From: an uncultured Aquimarina sp.
GTDB lineage: Bacteria; Bacteroidota; Bacteroidia; Flavobacteriales; Flavobacteriaceae
Direction of reading: 5' to 3'
Assembly: GCA_947498785.1 (NCBI GenBank)
Contig: CANMLS010000031.1
Coordinates: 1 to 64,000, forward strand
DNA: 64,000 nt
Shown here: one piece after another, positions 20,441 to 30,156 of the stretch
Layout: each line of letters starts with the position of its first letter
How positions within the stretch are numbered: position 1 is the stretch's first letter
Made by a program: the position numbers and the translations under genes
Notes under the pieces: generated by a model
The model's input: only the letters and a program-made list of their open reading frames with translations
Databases searched by the model: none
What the model was told of the DNA's origin: nothing

Positions 20441-20700
20441 TTCCTGACAAGTAGATTACCTTTCCCTGCAGTACATATATAGCTCCCGGCAGGTAGATGA
20501 CCCTTCCCTGCGGTACATATATAGCTCCCTGCGGGTAGATGACCTTTCCCTGCGGTATATGTATAGCTCCTGGTGGGTAGATAGCCTTTCCCTGCGGTAT
20601 ATGTATAGCTCCTGACGAGTAGATGACCCTTCCCTGCGGTATATATATAGCTCCTGGCGGGTAGATGACCTTTCCCTGCGGTATATATATAGTTCCCAGT
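20441..20700. repeat. 42-bp tandem repeat (minisatellite), about six copies
   Basis: About six diverged copies of a 42-base unit, each containing CCCTGCGGTA, an alternating TATATATATA core and GGCGGGTAGATG-like end. A partial copy precedes the array. Because 42 is a multiple of three, the minus strand reads as an open frame of 14-residue repeats (IPQGKVIYPPGA-like), but neither codon pattern nor context supports a protein. A 19-base direct repeat (AGTAATTTCTGTAGTGGTA) occurs on both sides at 20310-20328 and 20939-20957. Confidence 0.8.
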
Positions 20701-20768
20701 ACTATGGATATTCTTTTCTGCAAGGAGGAAGCAAAGTGATAGTGCAGGGATTTAGCTTTTATATGCAA

Positions 20769-21112
20769 TGAATATTTATACTATCGTGTGTAATATAAAT
20801 TATACCTGATCATTTATATAGAATGCAGAGCAGTTAAAATAAATTTGAGGCTTTATTTATTGTTTTTACGCCTCTTTTGACTTCTACACTTTAGCTTTAC
20901 ATTTTTTATTAGCTTCTAGATTATAAGCTATAGCGCTGAGTAATTTCTGTAGTGGTAGTGAAAGAAATTATATGTAGAAGTGTTTATTATATAGTAAACT
21001 CGAGTGTTGCTATTGTAGGTGTAATGTATCAAAAGATATTGGGGTAGTAGTATGGATACATTTTATTTTCAGTTATTACTTCAAATAAACCACTCGAATC
21101 GACCAAATATTA
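20769..21112. other. Intergenic region, about 340 bp
   Basis: No gene. It contains the right copy of the 19-base direct repeat (20939-20957) that also lies left of the minisatellite. The last 100 bases follow the end of the baseplate gene without a clear terminator. Confidence 0.4.
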
Positions 21113-23251
21113 TTAAAACTGGAAAGGTTTAAATTTTTTAATAATGTCAATAGTAAATTCATTATTCTGTTGTTCCAAATTTTTATAAAAAGTTTCAAAT
21201 TCCAGCATTTGGATATAAGGTAAGGCATAAAATTTGGCATGTAGATGTGTTGGCAATAGTTCTACAGCTTGTGATTTTATAAATTCTTTAAAGCGATTGT
21301 CTTGTATTTCTGTTATCCAATCTGGAAAAAACACACTAATAGAGAAAGGACTATCTTTTTTGATTAAAAAATCTTCTAACATATAAAAACTTTTTGATGC
21401 TTTAGTTGTTTTTATAATGGTTTTGCGATAAGAATGCATTGCTTGGTTAGCTCTGACTTTTGTTTTTCGTTTCCCCAAGTATAGTTTACAATTGTCTAGT
21501 AATAACCATATAACAAAGTATTTTCTGCTTTTTACGACATTATAGTTCTTCAAACGGGATCCTTTTATCAATACTTCTGTTAAAGGAATATTTTCTAAGT
21601 GTCTGTTTTTTTTATGGATACCTGTTTTGAGTAAAGTTATAGGAGTTGTTAGACTGCGTAGTGTAAAATCAGAATATCCAAGAAATAGATGTAACCATTT
21701 AGAAAAAGTAGAAATATTAGAGGTTCCCCATTGAGGTTTGTTTAAATCAGCTCCAGAACTTCGATTTGCAGTAAGTGTGGGGATGTTTTGTAAGCATTTT
21801 TCTTTGACACTAATTTTGGCTAATAATTCTTTTTTTGTGTCCTTGTTTTCAGTATAATCTGGGAATTTTATATTAAAACGAGCTAATAAATGATCCAAGA
21901 TCAAGTTTCGTTGTTGTAATGTTTCTTTTGATAGCTCTGTATAAGATTTCTTAATCATTTGGGTGTATGATTTTTTATAAATACTAAAAAAAGAAGCTGT
22001 ATTTGCAAGTTTTTTAGAAGCGTTTTCTATAAAAGTATTCATGATTTGCAAGTAAGATTCTAATTGCTGACGTTGCTGTTGTTCTCTAGAGCTACTATTC
22101 TTGTGGGGACTTTGATGACCTAAACCAAAGATGCTCGGGAGGTCATGGTGTATTGGCAAAAGAGAGGTAATATCTCTCTTGGTACCTATGACTTCATTTT
22201 TGTTTTGTTTTTGTAGTTGTATTGCATAATTTCTGTTTTGTCCTTGCTTCAGTATTGTTGTCTGTACCTCTATTTGGTGTTTATCAATGTTTATTTTCAT
22301 TCCATTTTGAAAGCATTGCATCATGTGTTCGCAATCGGTTGCTATAAATTGAGGTAAAAAATTATCTAGAGGAATGGTTTCTTTGTATACTTTATGATCT
22401 ATGTATACTTTAAAGTCGTTCACCTTTAGAACTCCTTCATCAATTTGAAACAATAGTTGAACAAGATCTTCTATTTCAATAGTTTTAGGGAATTTTTTTA
22501 ACTGTTTTTTATCAAAATACCCGTTTATGGTTTTAGGACCATTATAAATCTCGTCAATAGGAATCTCTTTATCCAGAAGTTCTTCTTCGGTATATCTTTT
22601 AAAAGTAGGATTGAGAAACGTTTCTTCTAAACGATAAAAAAAAGCGGCAAGTATCTTATTAGGAGAAGCATCATTAGAGATTTGTATTTCTGCATGTATA
22701 TGTGCTTTTTTTCGACTTAGAAAAAAAACTTCATGTATATTTTCGCAAATGTTTCTATTTGCGGCCATACAGTCTTTGGCTTTTTGTATGATATTGGCTT
22801 CGTTATAGTGTATGTGATCATCTGCTAGTAGCCAGGTTTTATATACTCCTGTAAATTCATTTTTTTTATTTTTCACGGCTTCTACCCACACATTATTGAC
22901 AATTGGTGCCAATTGATCTATTAAGATTATTCTATAATCGGTTAATGTAATGGGATGGGTAGAAAATATCTCTTGCTTTTCAAACAGAGCATTTTCATGT
23001 AGATAAAACTTTTTATCAGGGATAGATTGTAAAATATCTATAATCGAGAAATTACTTTTATATCCCAATTCCATGAGTACATAGCACAATGTCTCTAAGA
23101 GGATAAGCCCTGGGTCATGTGCATTAAAATTTGTCCATAGATGACCACACAATTGTTGTATATATTCAATACCTTCTTTTCTTAAGTTATAAAAATCAGT
23201 ACTTGGATTGTTCTTTTTTGCGCGTTGTATGAATTGAGTTTTTGTAGACAT
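21113..23251 (-). CDS. eCIS baseplate protein (Pvc12/Alg12-like)
   Basis: A 712-residue baseplate component. The N-terminal motif WTNFNAHDPGLILLETLCYVLMELGYKS (about residues 39-66, quoted here in parts: NAHDPGLILLE and LMELGYKS) is the hallmark of Pvc12-type and gp6/gp7-type wedge proteins. The middle contains a helical stretch (residues about 390-470) and the C-terminus is basic and beta-rich. In the family this protein joins the large Pvc11-like protein (here at 43064-46645) to build the baseplate wedge around the spike. It is on the minus strand with the tape measure, while most structural genes are on the plus strand. No dedicated terminator was seen. Confidence 0.82.
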   Translation of the reverse strand: MSTKTQFIQRAKKNNPSTDFYNLRKEGIEYIQQLCGHLWTNFNAHDPGLILLETLCYVLMELGYKSNFSIIDILQSIPDKKFYLHENALFEKQEIFSTHPITLTDYRIILIDQLAPIVNNVWVEAVKNKKNEFTGVYKTWLLADDHIHYNEANIIQKAKDCMAANRNICENIHEVFFLSRKKAHIHAEIQISNDASPNKILAAFFYRLEETFLNPTFKRYTEEELLDKEIPIDEIYNGPKTINGYFDKKQLKKFPKTIEIEDLVQLLFQIDEGVLKVNDFKVYIDHKVYKETIPLDNFLPQFIATDCEHMMQCFQNGMKINIDKHQIEVQTTILKQGQNRNYAIQLQKQNKNEVIGTKRDITSLLPIHHDLPSIFGLGHQSPHKNSSSREQQQRQQLESYLQIMNTFIENASKKLANTASFFSIYKKSYTQMIKKSYTELSKETLQQRNLILDHLLARFNIKFPDYTENKDTKKELLAKISVKEKCLQNIPTLTANRSSGADLNKPQWGTSNISTFSKWLHLFLGYSDFTLRSLTTPITLLKTGIHKKNRHLENIPLTEVLIKGSRLKNYNVVKSRKYFVIWLLLDNCKLYLGKRKTKVRANQAMHSYRKTIIKTTKASKSFYMLEDFLIKKDSPFSISVFFPDWITEIQDNRFKEFIKSQAVELLPTHLHAKFYALPYIQMLEFETFYKNLEQQNNEFTIDIIKKFKPFQF

Positions 23252-23503
23252 TTTAGATTGGATTATACTCGTTATTGGTTATTACACCTTAGAAAATATT
23301 TCTATAAAATCGATTACCTTTTGCCAAAGGTCAATTCATCGAATTTATACTATGGTACTAGATTATGAAGTAGATCTACTTTTTTTGTTTTAGATTTATA
23401 TATCAAGGGTATTGGCAAAAAAATATAGTCTGGATCATTGCAAGATCATAAATTGTAATGAATTGCATCCCCTTCTTAAAATTCTTAAAAAATGTATACC
23501 TTT

Positions 23504-23797
23504 TCATTCTTCTATTTTTTCTTCTTCTTTTGGAAGTGTTAAGAATAAAATGGCATTTCTAATAAGTCTGATAAGGTAGATGAGAACAAACCAGGATATG
23601 ATCAAAACAAGATATATACTATTGTCTTCTATTTCTTGCCATTCTAATCTATTAATTAACGATATAGAAAATTCATTAAATGACCATATACTCAGTAAAG
23701 AGAGTAGCATAGCGATAAAAAGGCTAGCAAAAAACCAAAGAAATTCTTTAACAATAAATCCTTTTAAATAATCAAGAAACTCAAATATTTTTTCCAT
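23504..23797 (-). CDS. Small inner-membrane protein
   Basis: 97 residues with two clear transmembrane helices (about residues 17-37 and 58-85) and an acidic C-terminal tail ending EEEKIEE. No recognised family. It starts one base after the stop of the GH18-like membrane protein, so the two are co-transcribed and may form one membrane complex. It lies upstream of the baseplate gene with a 250-base gap. Confidence 0.65.
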   Translation of the reverse strand: MEKIFEFLDYLKGFIVKEFLWFFASLFIAMLLSLLSIWSFNEFSISLINRLEWQEIEDNSIYLVLIISWFVLIYLIRLIRNAILFLTLPKEEEKIEE

Positions 23798-23798
23798 T

Positions 23799-26639
23799 TT
23801 AAGGTTTGTTTTTTTCAGATTCTACAATTCTTTTTCTAATAATGAATGTTATTATAATACCAATAAGTCCTCCTATAAAGAATAGGACTTCTGGATTACT
23901 AATCAGGTTCTTGAGTTCTAAAACAGAGACAATCGCGACTAAGAGTAAAATGATGAGTCCTGCTTGATAGAGTTTGTTGCTAAAGATGATATCGACTACT
24001 TGTCCATTGGTTATTGCAAACAAAAAACCGATAAACAGAATAGTAAGCAAAAGAATTAGTAAGGCAATAATGGTATTACTATTAAGATTTAGGTCATTAA
24101 GGATATGTTTTATTTTAAATAATAAAGTTTCTCCAATGTGTGATGGTCTCAAATTGGTTTCATTAGGGTCTTTGGCAAATTTTTGGTTCAGTACGGTCCA
24201 TAATTCATTATTTCCGTGATCATATCCCAAAGCCCATATACCCACACCTCTTAATTTTTTTTGATTAATCCAATCACATTTTAAGGCGAAGCTTTCTTGA
24301 TTATCAAACCATAATTGCCTGATCTGATCGTCTGACGGACTTGGAATGATGTAATACGCACTGGTACTTTCTATATCTAAAATGGGCGCCTTTTTAAATT
24401 CTTTGCGAATATTACCGTACGTCCATTCTTTTATGAAACCCTTATTGTTTGCTGGTATTTTGATAGATTCAGTTCTGGATTCTATCCCATAATATGGGTA
24501 TGCTACTATAAGTTGTATAGGTAGTATTCCTCTAGAGAAATACGTGTTGACAGAATTTTCGATACTTAGTTTTCCCCATTTTAAACTACTTTTTAATGGA
24601 GCATTTGGTCCAGCTGTCTTACTGTTTTTATAATGATAATTATATCCCATCATTACAAAGTAATCAACAAAGTTGATGAGTGTTTTAAAATCATAAACAT
24701 AGTCAGGATCTGTAGCGGGAATTGCCATACTAAACTCTAGTCCTTCTCTTTGTAGTCTTTCTGATAATTGAATTGTAAAACGTGTAAATTTTTCACTTAA
24801 TCTTTTTGGGATGTTTTCAAAATTTAAGTTTACTCCATCTGCTGATCGTCTTTCAACTTGCTTTACAATTTCATTAATAAAATGCTTTTGGGCTTTTAAG
24901 TTATTTAAAAACCTTCTGTTGTTTTTTTTACCAAAGTTTGTAACCGTCAAATGTACTTTTGTTCCTTTTGCATGGGCAGAATCCACGACCTTTGTAGTGG
25001 CCCAATCATGTATATCGGTATAATGCCCGGTAGAAGGATTTAACTCATACGAGAAATATGCAAGAGTGGTAAGTAAGTTAAAATTGTAACTTTTATATTG
25101 TTCTTCTGCCCAGTGTGGATGCCAACCAAAGACTTCTTTTTTTAGATTATCAGCAGATTGAATGAGACTATCTTCTTTTTGAAAGGTTTGGTTGCACTCA
25201 TTTATCTCTGTTATTTTTTCTGAAATTTTTTCTATTTTTAAATTTGTAGAGTCTTGTAAATTGCTTTGTACAACCAAGAGACTATCTAATATTGATGTGG
25301 TTTTCTCTACATCTATTTTCTTTTGTATTTCTATTGATTCTTGTTTAGAAAAAGCAAAGTTTTCTTCTATTAATTCCCAGAATTCAGTAGTTCCGTTATC
25401 ATAACCAAGAGACCAAAGAGCTACTCCTTTTAGGCCTTTGTCTATGATGAGTTGATATTTTGCTCGTAAGGTTTCCTTAGTATCTATCCAAACTTGAGAA
25501 AATGTTTCTTTTCCTTCTGGAAACGATGTAAACATTGTATAGCTTAATGGTTCTAATTCGAATTGATATTTGTCTAAAAAGGCTTGCTGTGCTCGTACTG
25601 GGAGATATTTAGTATGCTTGCTTTTTGATGTGGGGATTTCTGGTTTTTTTACTTGCCACTGCGTGCCTAGATAGGGTAGAGAGACAATACATTTGTTTGG
25701 AGGAACACCTTGTTCTAAATAGGTGTCTATACTCGTTTCTAAAGCATGAAACCGCCATGATTCATCGGGTAGTAAAGGACTTAACGGACCTGCTTTTTTA
25801 TATTGATCAGGAGCATATCCATACCCCAAAATAATGAATAAATCCACATTAGGGCTTAGATTTGGTATATCAAATGTATTCTTGATATGTGCTGGTGGAA
25901 GTACCAAATTTAAGGTTAATTGTTCCTCATGTAATGCTGTAGATAGAGCATTCACATATTGAGTAAAACGAGAAGACATTATTGGTATAATTGGCTGCAT
26001 ATCTAAAGTTACGCCATTAGCATTACGATATTTTAGTAACCGTATAAGGGTGCTGATAGATTTTTTTTGTGCTCTGCGGTTATTTAAGAATCTAATATTA
26101 TCTTGTTTTCCGTAGGAACTTAATGTTATAGAAACGTTGCATCCATTTGCTTTGGCAACATCTACCAAAGGAGTTGTATTCCAATCATGAATTGTTTTAA
26201 AATATCCTGTTCTCGTATTTAATTCATAAGAAAAATAAGATATGTCAGAAAGGAGGTTATAGGTATAAGACTTGTAGGCATCTTTGACCCAAAAAGGATT
26301 CCATCCCATAACCGTATACTTTAAACTATCTATAGACGTCTTGTATGAAGAGTGTTCTAATGATCGAAATGCGTTAGTGTTTGTTTTGTAATACGTTAAT
26401 TCTGATTCATGTAGTATATGTTTATTAATTTGTAAGCCTTCCCTTTTTTGTCTAAATTTTTTACTAAGACCTAACCCCGTTCCTATAAATTCTATAATTT
26501 TATCTACAATTTTAGGTTTTTCTATTGCTATTTCTGGAGGTTTAGGAAGTTCTGGAGGCTCTTGTGAATAGCAATGTATACTTACTAATAATAGTCCTAC
26601 AAAAAGGATTTTTGTTTTTATAAAATCACAGGTTTTCAT
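23799..26639 (-). CDS. Tandem GH18-like protein with C-terminal membrane helices
   Basis: 946 residues: signal peptide, two homologous glycoside-hydrolase-18-like TIM barrels (about residues 105-415 and 500-825), then three or four transmembrane helices. Both repeats share the motifs GW(N/H)P.W...YKSY and YFSYELN..TG. GH18 enzymes need DxxDxDxE; here the first repeat reads DGVTLDMQ (near 212), lacking the catalytic Glu, and the second reads DGVNLNFE (near 600), keeping it. So the first barrel is probably a binding domain and the second may be a chitinase/peptidoglycan-type hydrolase. It sits inside the eCIS locus upstream of the small membrane and baseplate genes; a role in wall remodelling for particle release is inference only. 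Confidence 0.78.
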   Translation of the reverse strand: MKTCDFIKTKILFVGLLLVSIHCYSQEPPELPKPPEIAIEKPKIVDKIIEFIGTGLGLSKKFRQKREGLQINKHILHESELTYYKTNTNAFRSLEHSSYKTSIDSLKYTVMGWNPFWVKDAYKSYTYNLLSDISYFSYELNTRTGYFKTIHDWNTTPLVDVAKANGCNVSITLSSYGKQDNIRFLNNRRAQKKSISTLIRLLKYRNANGVTLDMQPIIPIMSSRFTQYVNALSTALHEEQLTLNLVLPPAHIKNTFDIPNLSPNVDLFIILGYGYAPDQYKKAGPLSPLLPDESWRFHALETSIDTYLEQGVPPNKCIVSLPYLGTQWQVKKPEIPTSKSKHTKYLPVRAQQAFLDKYQFELEPLSYTMFTSFPEGKETFSQVWIDTKETLRAKYQLIIDKGLKGVALWSLGYDNGTTEFWELIEENFAFSKQESIEIQKKIDVEKTTSILDSLLVVQSNLQDSTNLKIEKISEKITEINECNQTFQKEDSLIQSADNLKKEVFGWHPHWAEEQYKSYNFNLLTTLAYFSYELNPSTGHYTDIHDWATTKVVDSAHAKGTKVHLTVTNFGKKNNRRFLNNLKAQKHFINEIVKQVERRSADGVNLNFENIPKRLSEKFTRFTIQLSERLQREGLEFSMAIPATDPDYVYDFKTLINFVDYFVMMGYNYHYKNSKTAGPNAPLKSSLKWGKLSIENSVNTYFSRGILPIQLIVAYPYYGIESRTESIKIPANNKGFIKEWTYGNIRKEFKKAPILDIESTSAYYIIPSPSDDQIRQLWFDNQESFALKCDWINQKKLRGVGIWALGYDHGNNELWTVLNQKFAKDPNETNLRPSHIGETLLFKIKHILNDLNLNSNTIIALLILLLTILFIGFLFAITNGQVVDIIFSNKLYQAGLIILLLVAIVSVLELKNLISNPEVLFFIGGLIGIIITFIIRKRIVESEKNKP

Positions 26640-26908
26640 ATCTATTTTTCTGTTTTTTTGAATAAGTAAAACTAGATAGTCTGTGTACTATTTATAAGGG
26701 TGAAAATATGTAATTGTGATATTTAGGTATTTGTACGGGTATGCAAAAAAGTTCTATAAATCCATGATGTTATATTATGATAACGGGTTATTTTTTTTAA
26801 ATGTTTATCAAGAAAAATCCTATACATCGAGTATTTCGATATATTTTATCTCTTTACTATAGCAAACTCTAGGACTGACGCTTTACCAATTCAAAAATGT
26901 ACAATAGG

Positions 26909-27649
26909 TTATTTTATAATTTTATAATGATCAAAAAACTCATTTTTATATGCACGTCCCAAAGTAATCGTTTGATTATTTTCTAATATTATTAGATTAT
27001 CTTTGGGATGAACTTCTTTTATTTTAGTGGTATTGACAACATAATTTCTATGCACCCGTAAAAAGGATGCTGGAAGTTGTTTTTGAAAATCAGCTAAAGC
27101 ATATTGTGAGATAAAATTGTTTTTTTTGGTAATTATTTTACAATAACGTCCTTCAACTTCAACAAAAGAAATGTCATCAGGAAACACTTTATGAAAAACA
27201 GCATTCTTTTTAAAGAAGTAAGGAGAAGACTCATTTTTATTATTTGAGGAGATATTATTTTCTACAGAGTCATTATGCTTATTTAATATCAATTCAATAC
27301 TATATACTAATTCTCGTTCATTAAAAGGTTTTAAAACAAAACCATGAGGTCTTGTGGCTATCGCATTTTCAAAAATAGATCTTTCTGTATGCCCTGTTAA
27401 AAACAAAAAAGGTGTCGTAGAGTTTGGATCTTTTACTAGGATTTTTGCAAAAGTAATCCCCTCTGGTCTTCCATCTAAAAAAATATCTATAATTATAAAG
27501 TCTATAGTTCGAGAATAATAAATTTCTATAGCATCAACTATATTGTCTGTGATTTTAACAATATTAAAATGGTTATCCTCTAAGCATTCTTTTAATAGCT
27601 CAGCTTCAAAATCATCATCTTCTATGACTAAAACATTGATCGTATGCAT
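26909..27649 (-). CDS. LytTR-type response regulator
   Basis: 246 residues. The receiver domain (about 1-120) has the acidic pocket E10/D11/D12, phosphoacceptor D55 in FIIIDIFLDG, the conserved Thr in LTGHT and Lys in LKPFNE. The C-terminal LytTR DNA-binding domain (about 145-245) shows FVEVEGRYCKI and FLRVHRNYVVN. It follows the sensor-kinase frame with a gap of two bases, so the pair is one operon and the kinase is its likely partner. LytTR regulators often control adhesion and secreted systems; its place within the eCIS locus makes it a candidate regulator of injector expression. Confidence 0.9.
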   Translation of the reverse strand: MHTINVLVIEDDDFEAELLKECLEDNHFNIVKITDNIVDAIEIYYSRTIDFIIIDIFLDGRPEGITFAKILVKDPNSTTPFLFLTGHTERSIFENAIATRPHGFVLKPFNERELVYSIELILNKHNDSVENNISSNNKNESSPYFFKKNAVFHKVFPDDISFVEVEGRYCKIITKKNNFISQYALADFQKQLPASFLRVHRNYVVNTTKIKEVHPKDNLIILENNQTITLGRAYKNEFFDHYKIIK

Positions 27650-27651
27650 AA

Positions 27652-29397
27652 TTAAGAGTTTATTTTAAAAATGGAAATTATAGACGTAGTTCCTTTACCT
27701 TTTTCGCTTAAAATTTTTAAACTCCCTCCAAGTTTTTTTATAAATGATTTACAAAGCCGAATGCCAAAACCAGTACTTCTTTTTCCTGATGTATCTGTGA
27801 TACTTGATTCTATAGTGTTATAGTCGTTTAGATCTGTTAATAGTTCTTTACCGATTCCTAAACCGTTATCTTTAATCATAACGACCAATCGATACTTGTT
27901 TTCGATACATTTTACAATAATGTTGCCATTTTCAGGCGTAAATTTAAGGGCATTATCCAGTAAATTTCTGAATAGTATTTTAAACATAATAGCATCGATA
28001 TTAGCAAAAATAAGAGCAGAACATTCTACTTTAAAATGTATAGTTTTATCAATTATGGTAACGTTAAAAATTGAAATCGTTTGTTTTATAAGTTCAGAGA
28101 TATTATGCTTTTCTCTAGTTATGGTCATACCACTACTTTGTAATCTAATCCAATACAATAGATTATCTAATAATAAATATGTTTTAGTAGCTGCATCCTT
28201 GTTCTGTTTTAAAAAAAGTTCGATTTTCTTTTTTTCTTTTTTTTGAAATGCCTGTCTGAGCTTATTACTAATGGTTAAAATTTGATGCATCGGCGCACGT
28301 AAATCATGTCCTAATACTGAAAATAATTCGTTTTTGAAATTATTAGAAGCTTGTAAATGAGTCTTTTGTTTTGCTATAATTTTGTTTTTTGAGCTTAGCC
28401 TTAGACTTAAATATCCAATGCATAAAATTACAACAGATAAGATTATGACTAGATGTAAATACTGGCTCTTTTTTTTTGTTCTGTCTTTAGCTTTTCAAGA
28501 TTGATAGTAGCTGCAATCTTTTTGTCTTTTTGAGAAAGCTCCCATATTTTATCTCGATTCCATATAAGATCTTTAGTTTTTTCATAGTTTTTTCTATGAG
28601 ATAATGCTTCTTGATAATTTTTTTCATTTTCTTCTACAACAGCCATATTTAGGTATGCGCTACTCAATATGTTTAAATCAGTACTGTTTTTGGCATATCG
28701 TAAAGCTTCCTTAAAATATGGTATAGCTAATGAATCCTTGTATTGTACATAATATAAATTAGCTATTTCCATAGAAGAATACGCTAATTTAAGAGTGTCT
28801 TTATTTTTGGTATTCAAATGATGACTTTTTAGTATATTCTCTTCAGCTTTTTTATATTTTTTGATGAATTGATACGCTATACCAAGATTAATAAAGTTCT
28901 CACTTTCATTTCCCATTATAGAGTTGAGGTGTAATGCTTTCCATTCTTCTAGGATGGTTATCGCTTTAGCATATTCTTTTCTGTTAATATAAAGTTGACC
29001 AAGAAGCGAGTATAGTTCAGAAAGCCCATGTCGATTAGTTTTCTTCCCTAAAACAATAGCCTTGTTAATATGAGATAAAGCCTGATTATATAATTGTTTT
29101 TCGTTAAAAATACGCCCTTTTAGTGCATGTAATATAAATAATTGCTCTCTAGATTCGCTGCTTTTTGCTAATGCTTTTGCAATGTGTGTGTATGCTGTAT
29201 CTAATTTTTTATTAAAATAGTAATAATGAGAAAGATGAAAATTATCTTTTTTATATACAGTATAGAAAGTACTATCGGCTTGACATATAGTACATATGTC
29301 TAAAATATCTTTTTTGAATTGTTCTCCTTTCTTAGGTTGAGCAAAAACAGAAAGAGAAATAAAAAAAAAACGAGAAATACAAAGGTTTAAGAGTCAT
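27652..29397 (-). pseudogene. TPR sensor histidine kinase, frameshifted twice at homopolymers
   Basis: Read through two frame changes, this is a typical Bacteroidota sensor kinase of about 580 residues: signal peptide (MTLKPLYFS... ending VFAQ), TPR repeats (about residues 30-280), a transmembrane helix (LVIILSVVILCIGYLSL), HisKA with the H-box LGHDLRAPM, and HATPase_c (motifs DNALKFTPENG, DNGLGIG, GFGIRLCKSF). The start codon is at 29395-29397. The frame breaks at a T10 run on the coding strand (29361-29370; nine would fit) and again at an A9 run (28469-28477; ten would fit). The gene is either damaged, phase-variable or mis-sequenced. It overlaps nothing and precedes the LytTR regulator by two bases. 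Confidence 0.8.
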
Positions 29398-29406
29398 AAT
29401 AAAGAA

Positions 29407-29895
29407 TTAAGTTGTTGGATTTGCTGGGGTACTAACAGTACCTCTTGATGTTTCGGGATCTAGATTTTCATCTTTTACAATAATAGCTTCTGCATTTAAA
29501 GCATCTGTTTCTTCAAAGCTATATTCAAAAACTATGGAGTGAAAACAGAATGATTCTGGATTTGGTTCTTTAGAGTCATAAATAAGGTTAAAATCTCTAC
29601 ATATAATTGTGCTATCAGGATTTGTAGTAGGAATCTGTGTCTGTACAGAGGTAATACCATTATATTGTATGTAGATTTGACTTTCCTTAATAGGAAAAGA
29701 ACTACTGGGAGTGTCTTTTATTGGAAAAAGGATTTCTGGTAAATAGTTACAGATGCTTACTATAAATTTATTTTTCTCAATATTTTCTACTTTAATTATA
29801 GGATTAAAACCTATTTCATAATCTGGAATACTACAAGCATTACCATAGTTTATATGATTTAATAATTCAAATTTGAGTCCGGCAATTTGTGTCAT
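29407..29895 (-). CDS. Hypothetical protein
   Basis: 162 residues with no recognised family. It is beta-rich in pattern, with Cys residues at about positions 21, 49, 98 and 117, and a low-complexity Thr/Pro-rich C-terminus (RGTVSTPANPTT). No signal peptide. It lies nine bases before the start of the kinase gene on the same strand, so it is probably the first gene of the kinase/regulator operon. It may be a cytoplasmic or tip-associated accessory protein of the injector locus, but nothing in the sequence shows this. Confidence 0.5.
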   Translation of the reverse strand: MTQIAGLKFELLNHINYGNACSIPDYEIGFNPIIKVENIEKNKFIVSICNYLPEILFPIKDTPSSSFPIKESQIYIQYNGITSVQTQIPTTNPDSTIICRDFNLIYDSKEPNPESFCFHSIVFEYSFEETDALNAEAIIVKDENLDPETSRGTVSTPANPTT

Positions 29896-30156
29896 TTTGT
29901 GAATTTTAGGTGGTTAATAACACAATATACTATTTTTTAAGTAATAAAATTTACTCCCTTTTTTCTACGGAGTCTAAGTGCTTGATAGAGATTGATCAAG
30001 AGTTTTTTGTGAGATTTAAATTTTCCGTTTATATCATTTTTTTTGTCGTTCATGCTATTTTTTATATGGCTTAAAACATATTGTCAATTATTAATTTTAT
30101 AACACATCTACTTTTGAAATGTGACCACAAAAAAGTTACATCAAAATCAAAAGATT

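Noticed and set aside
20364..20768. 134-residue minus-strand open frame of 14-residue repeats
   Set aside because: It exists only because the 42-bp tandem repeat length is a multiple of three; no start context, family feature or codon pattern supports it.
30121..30156. GTG start for the NarL-type regulator
   Set aside because: The receiver fold begins at the ATG at 30157; the extra 12 residues do not resemble the family.
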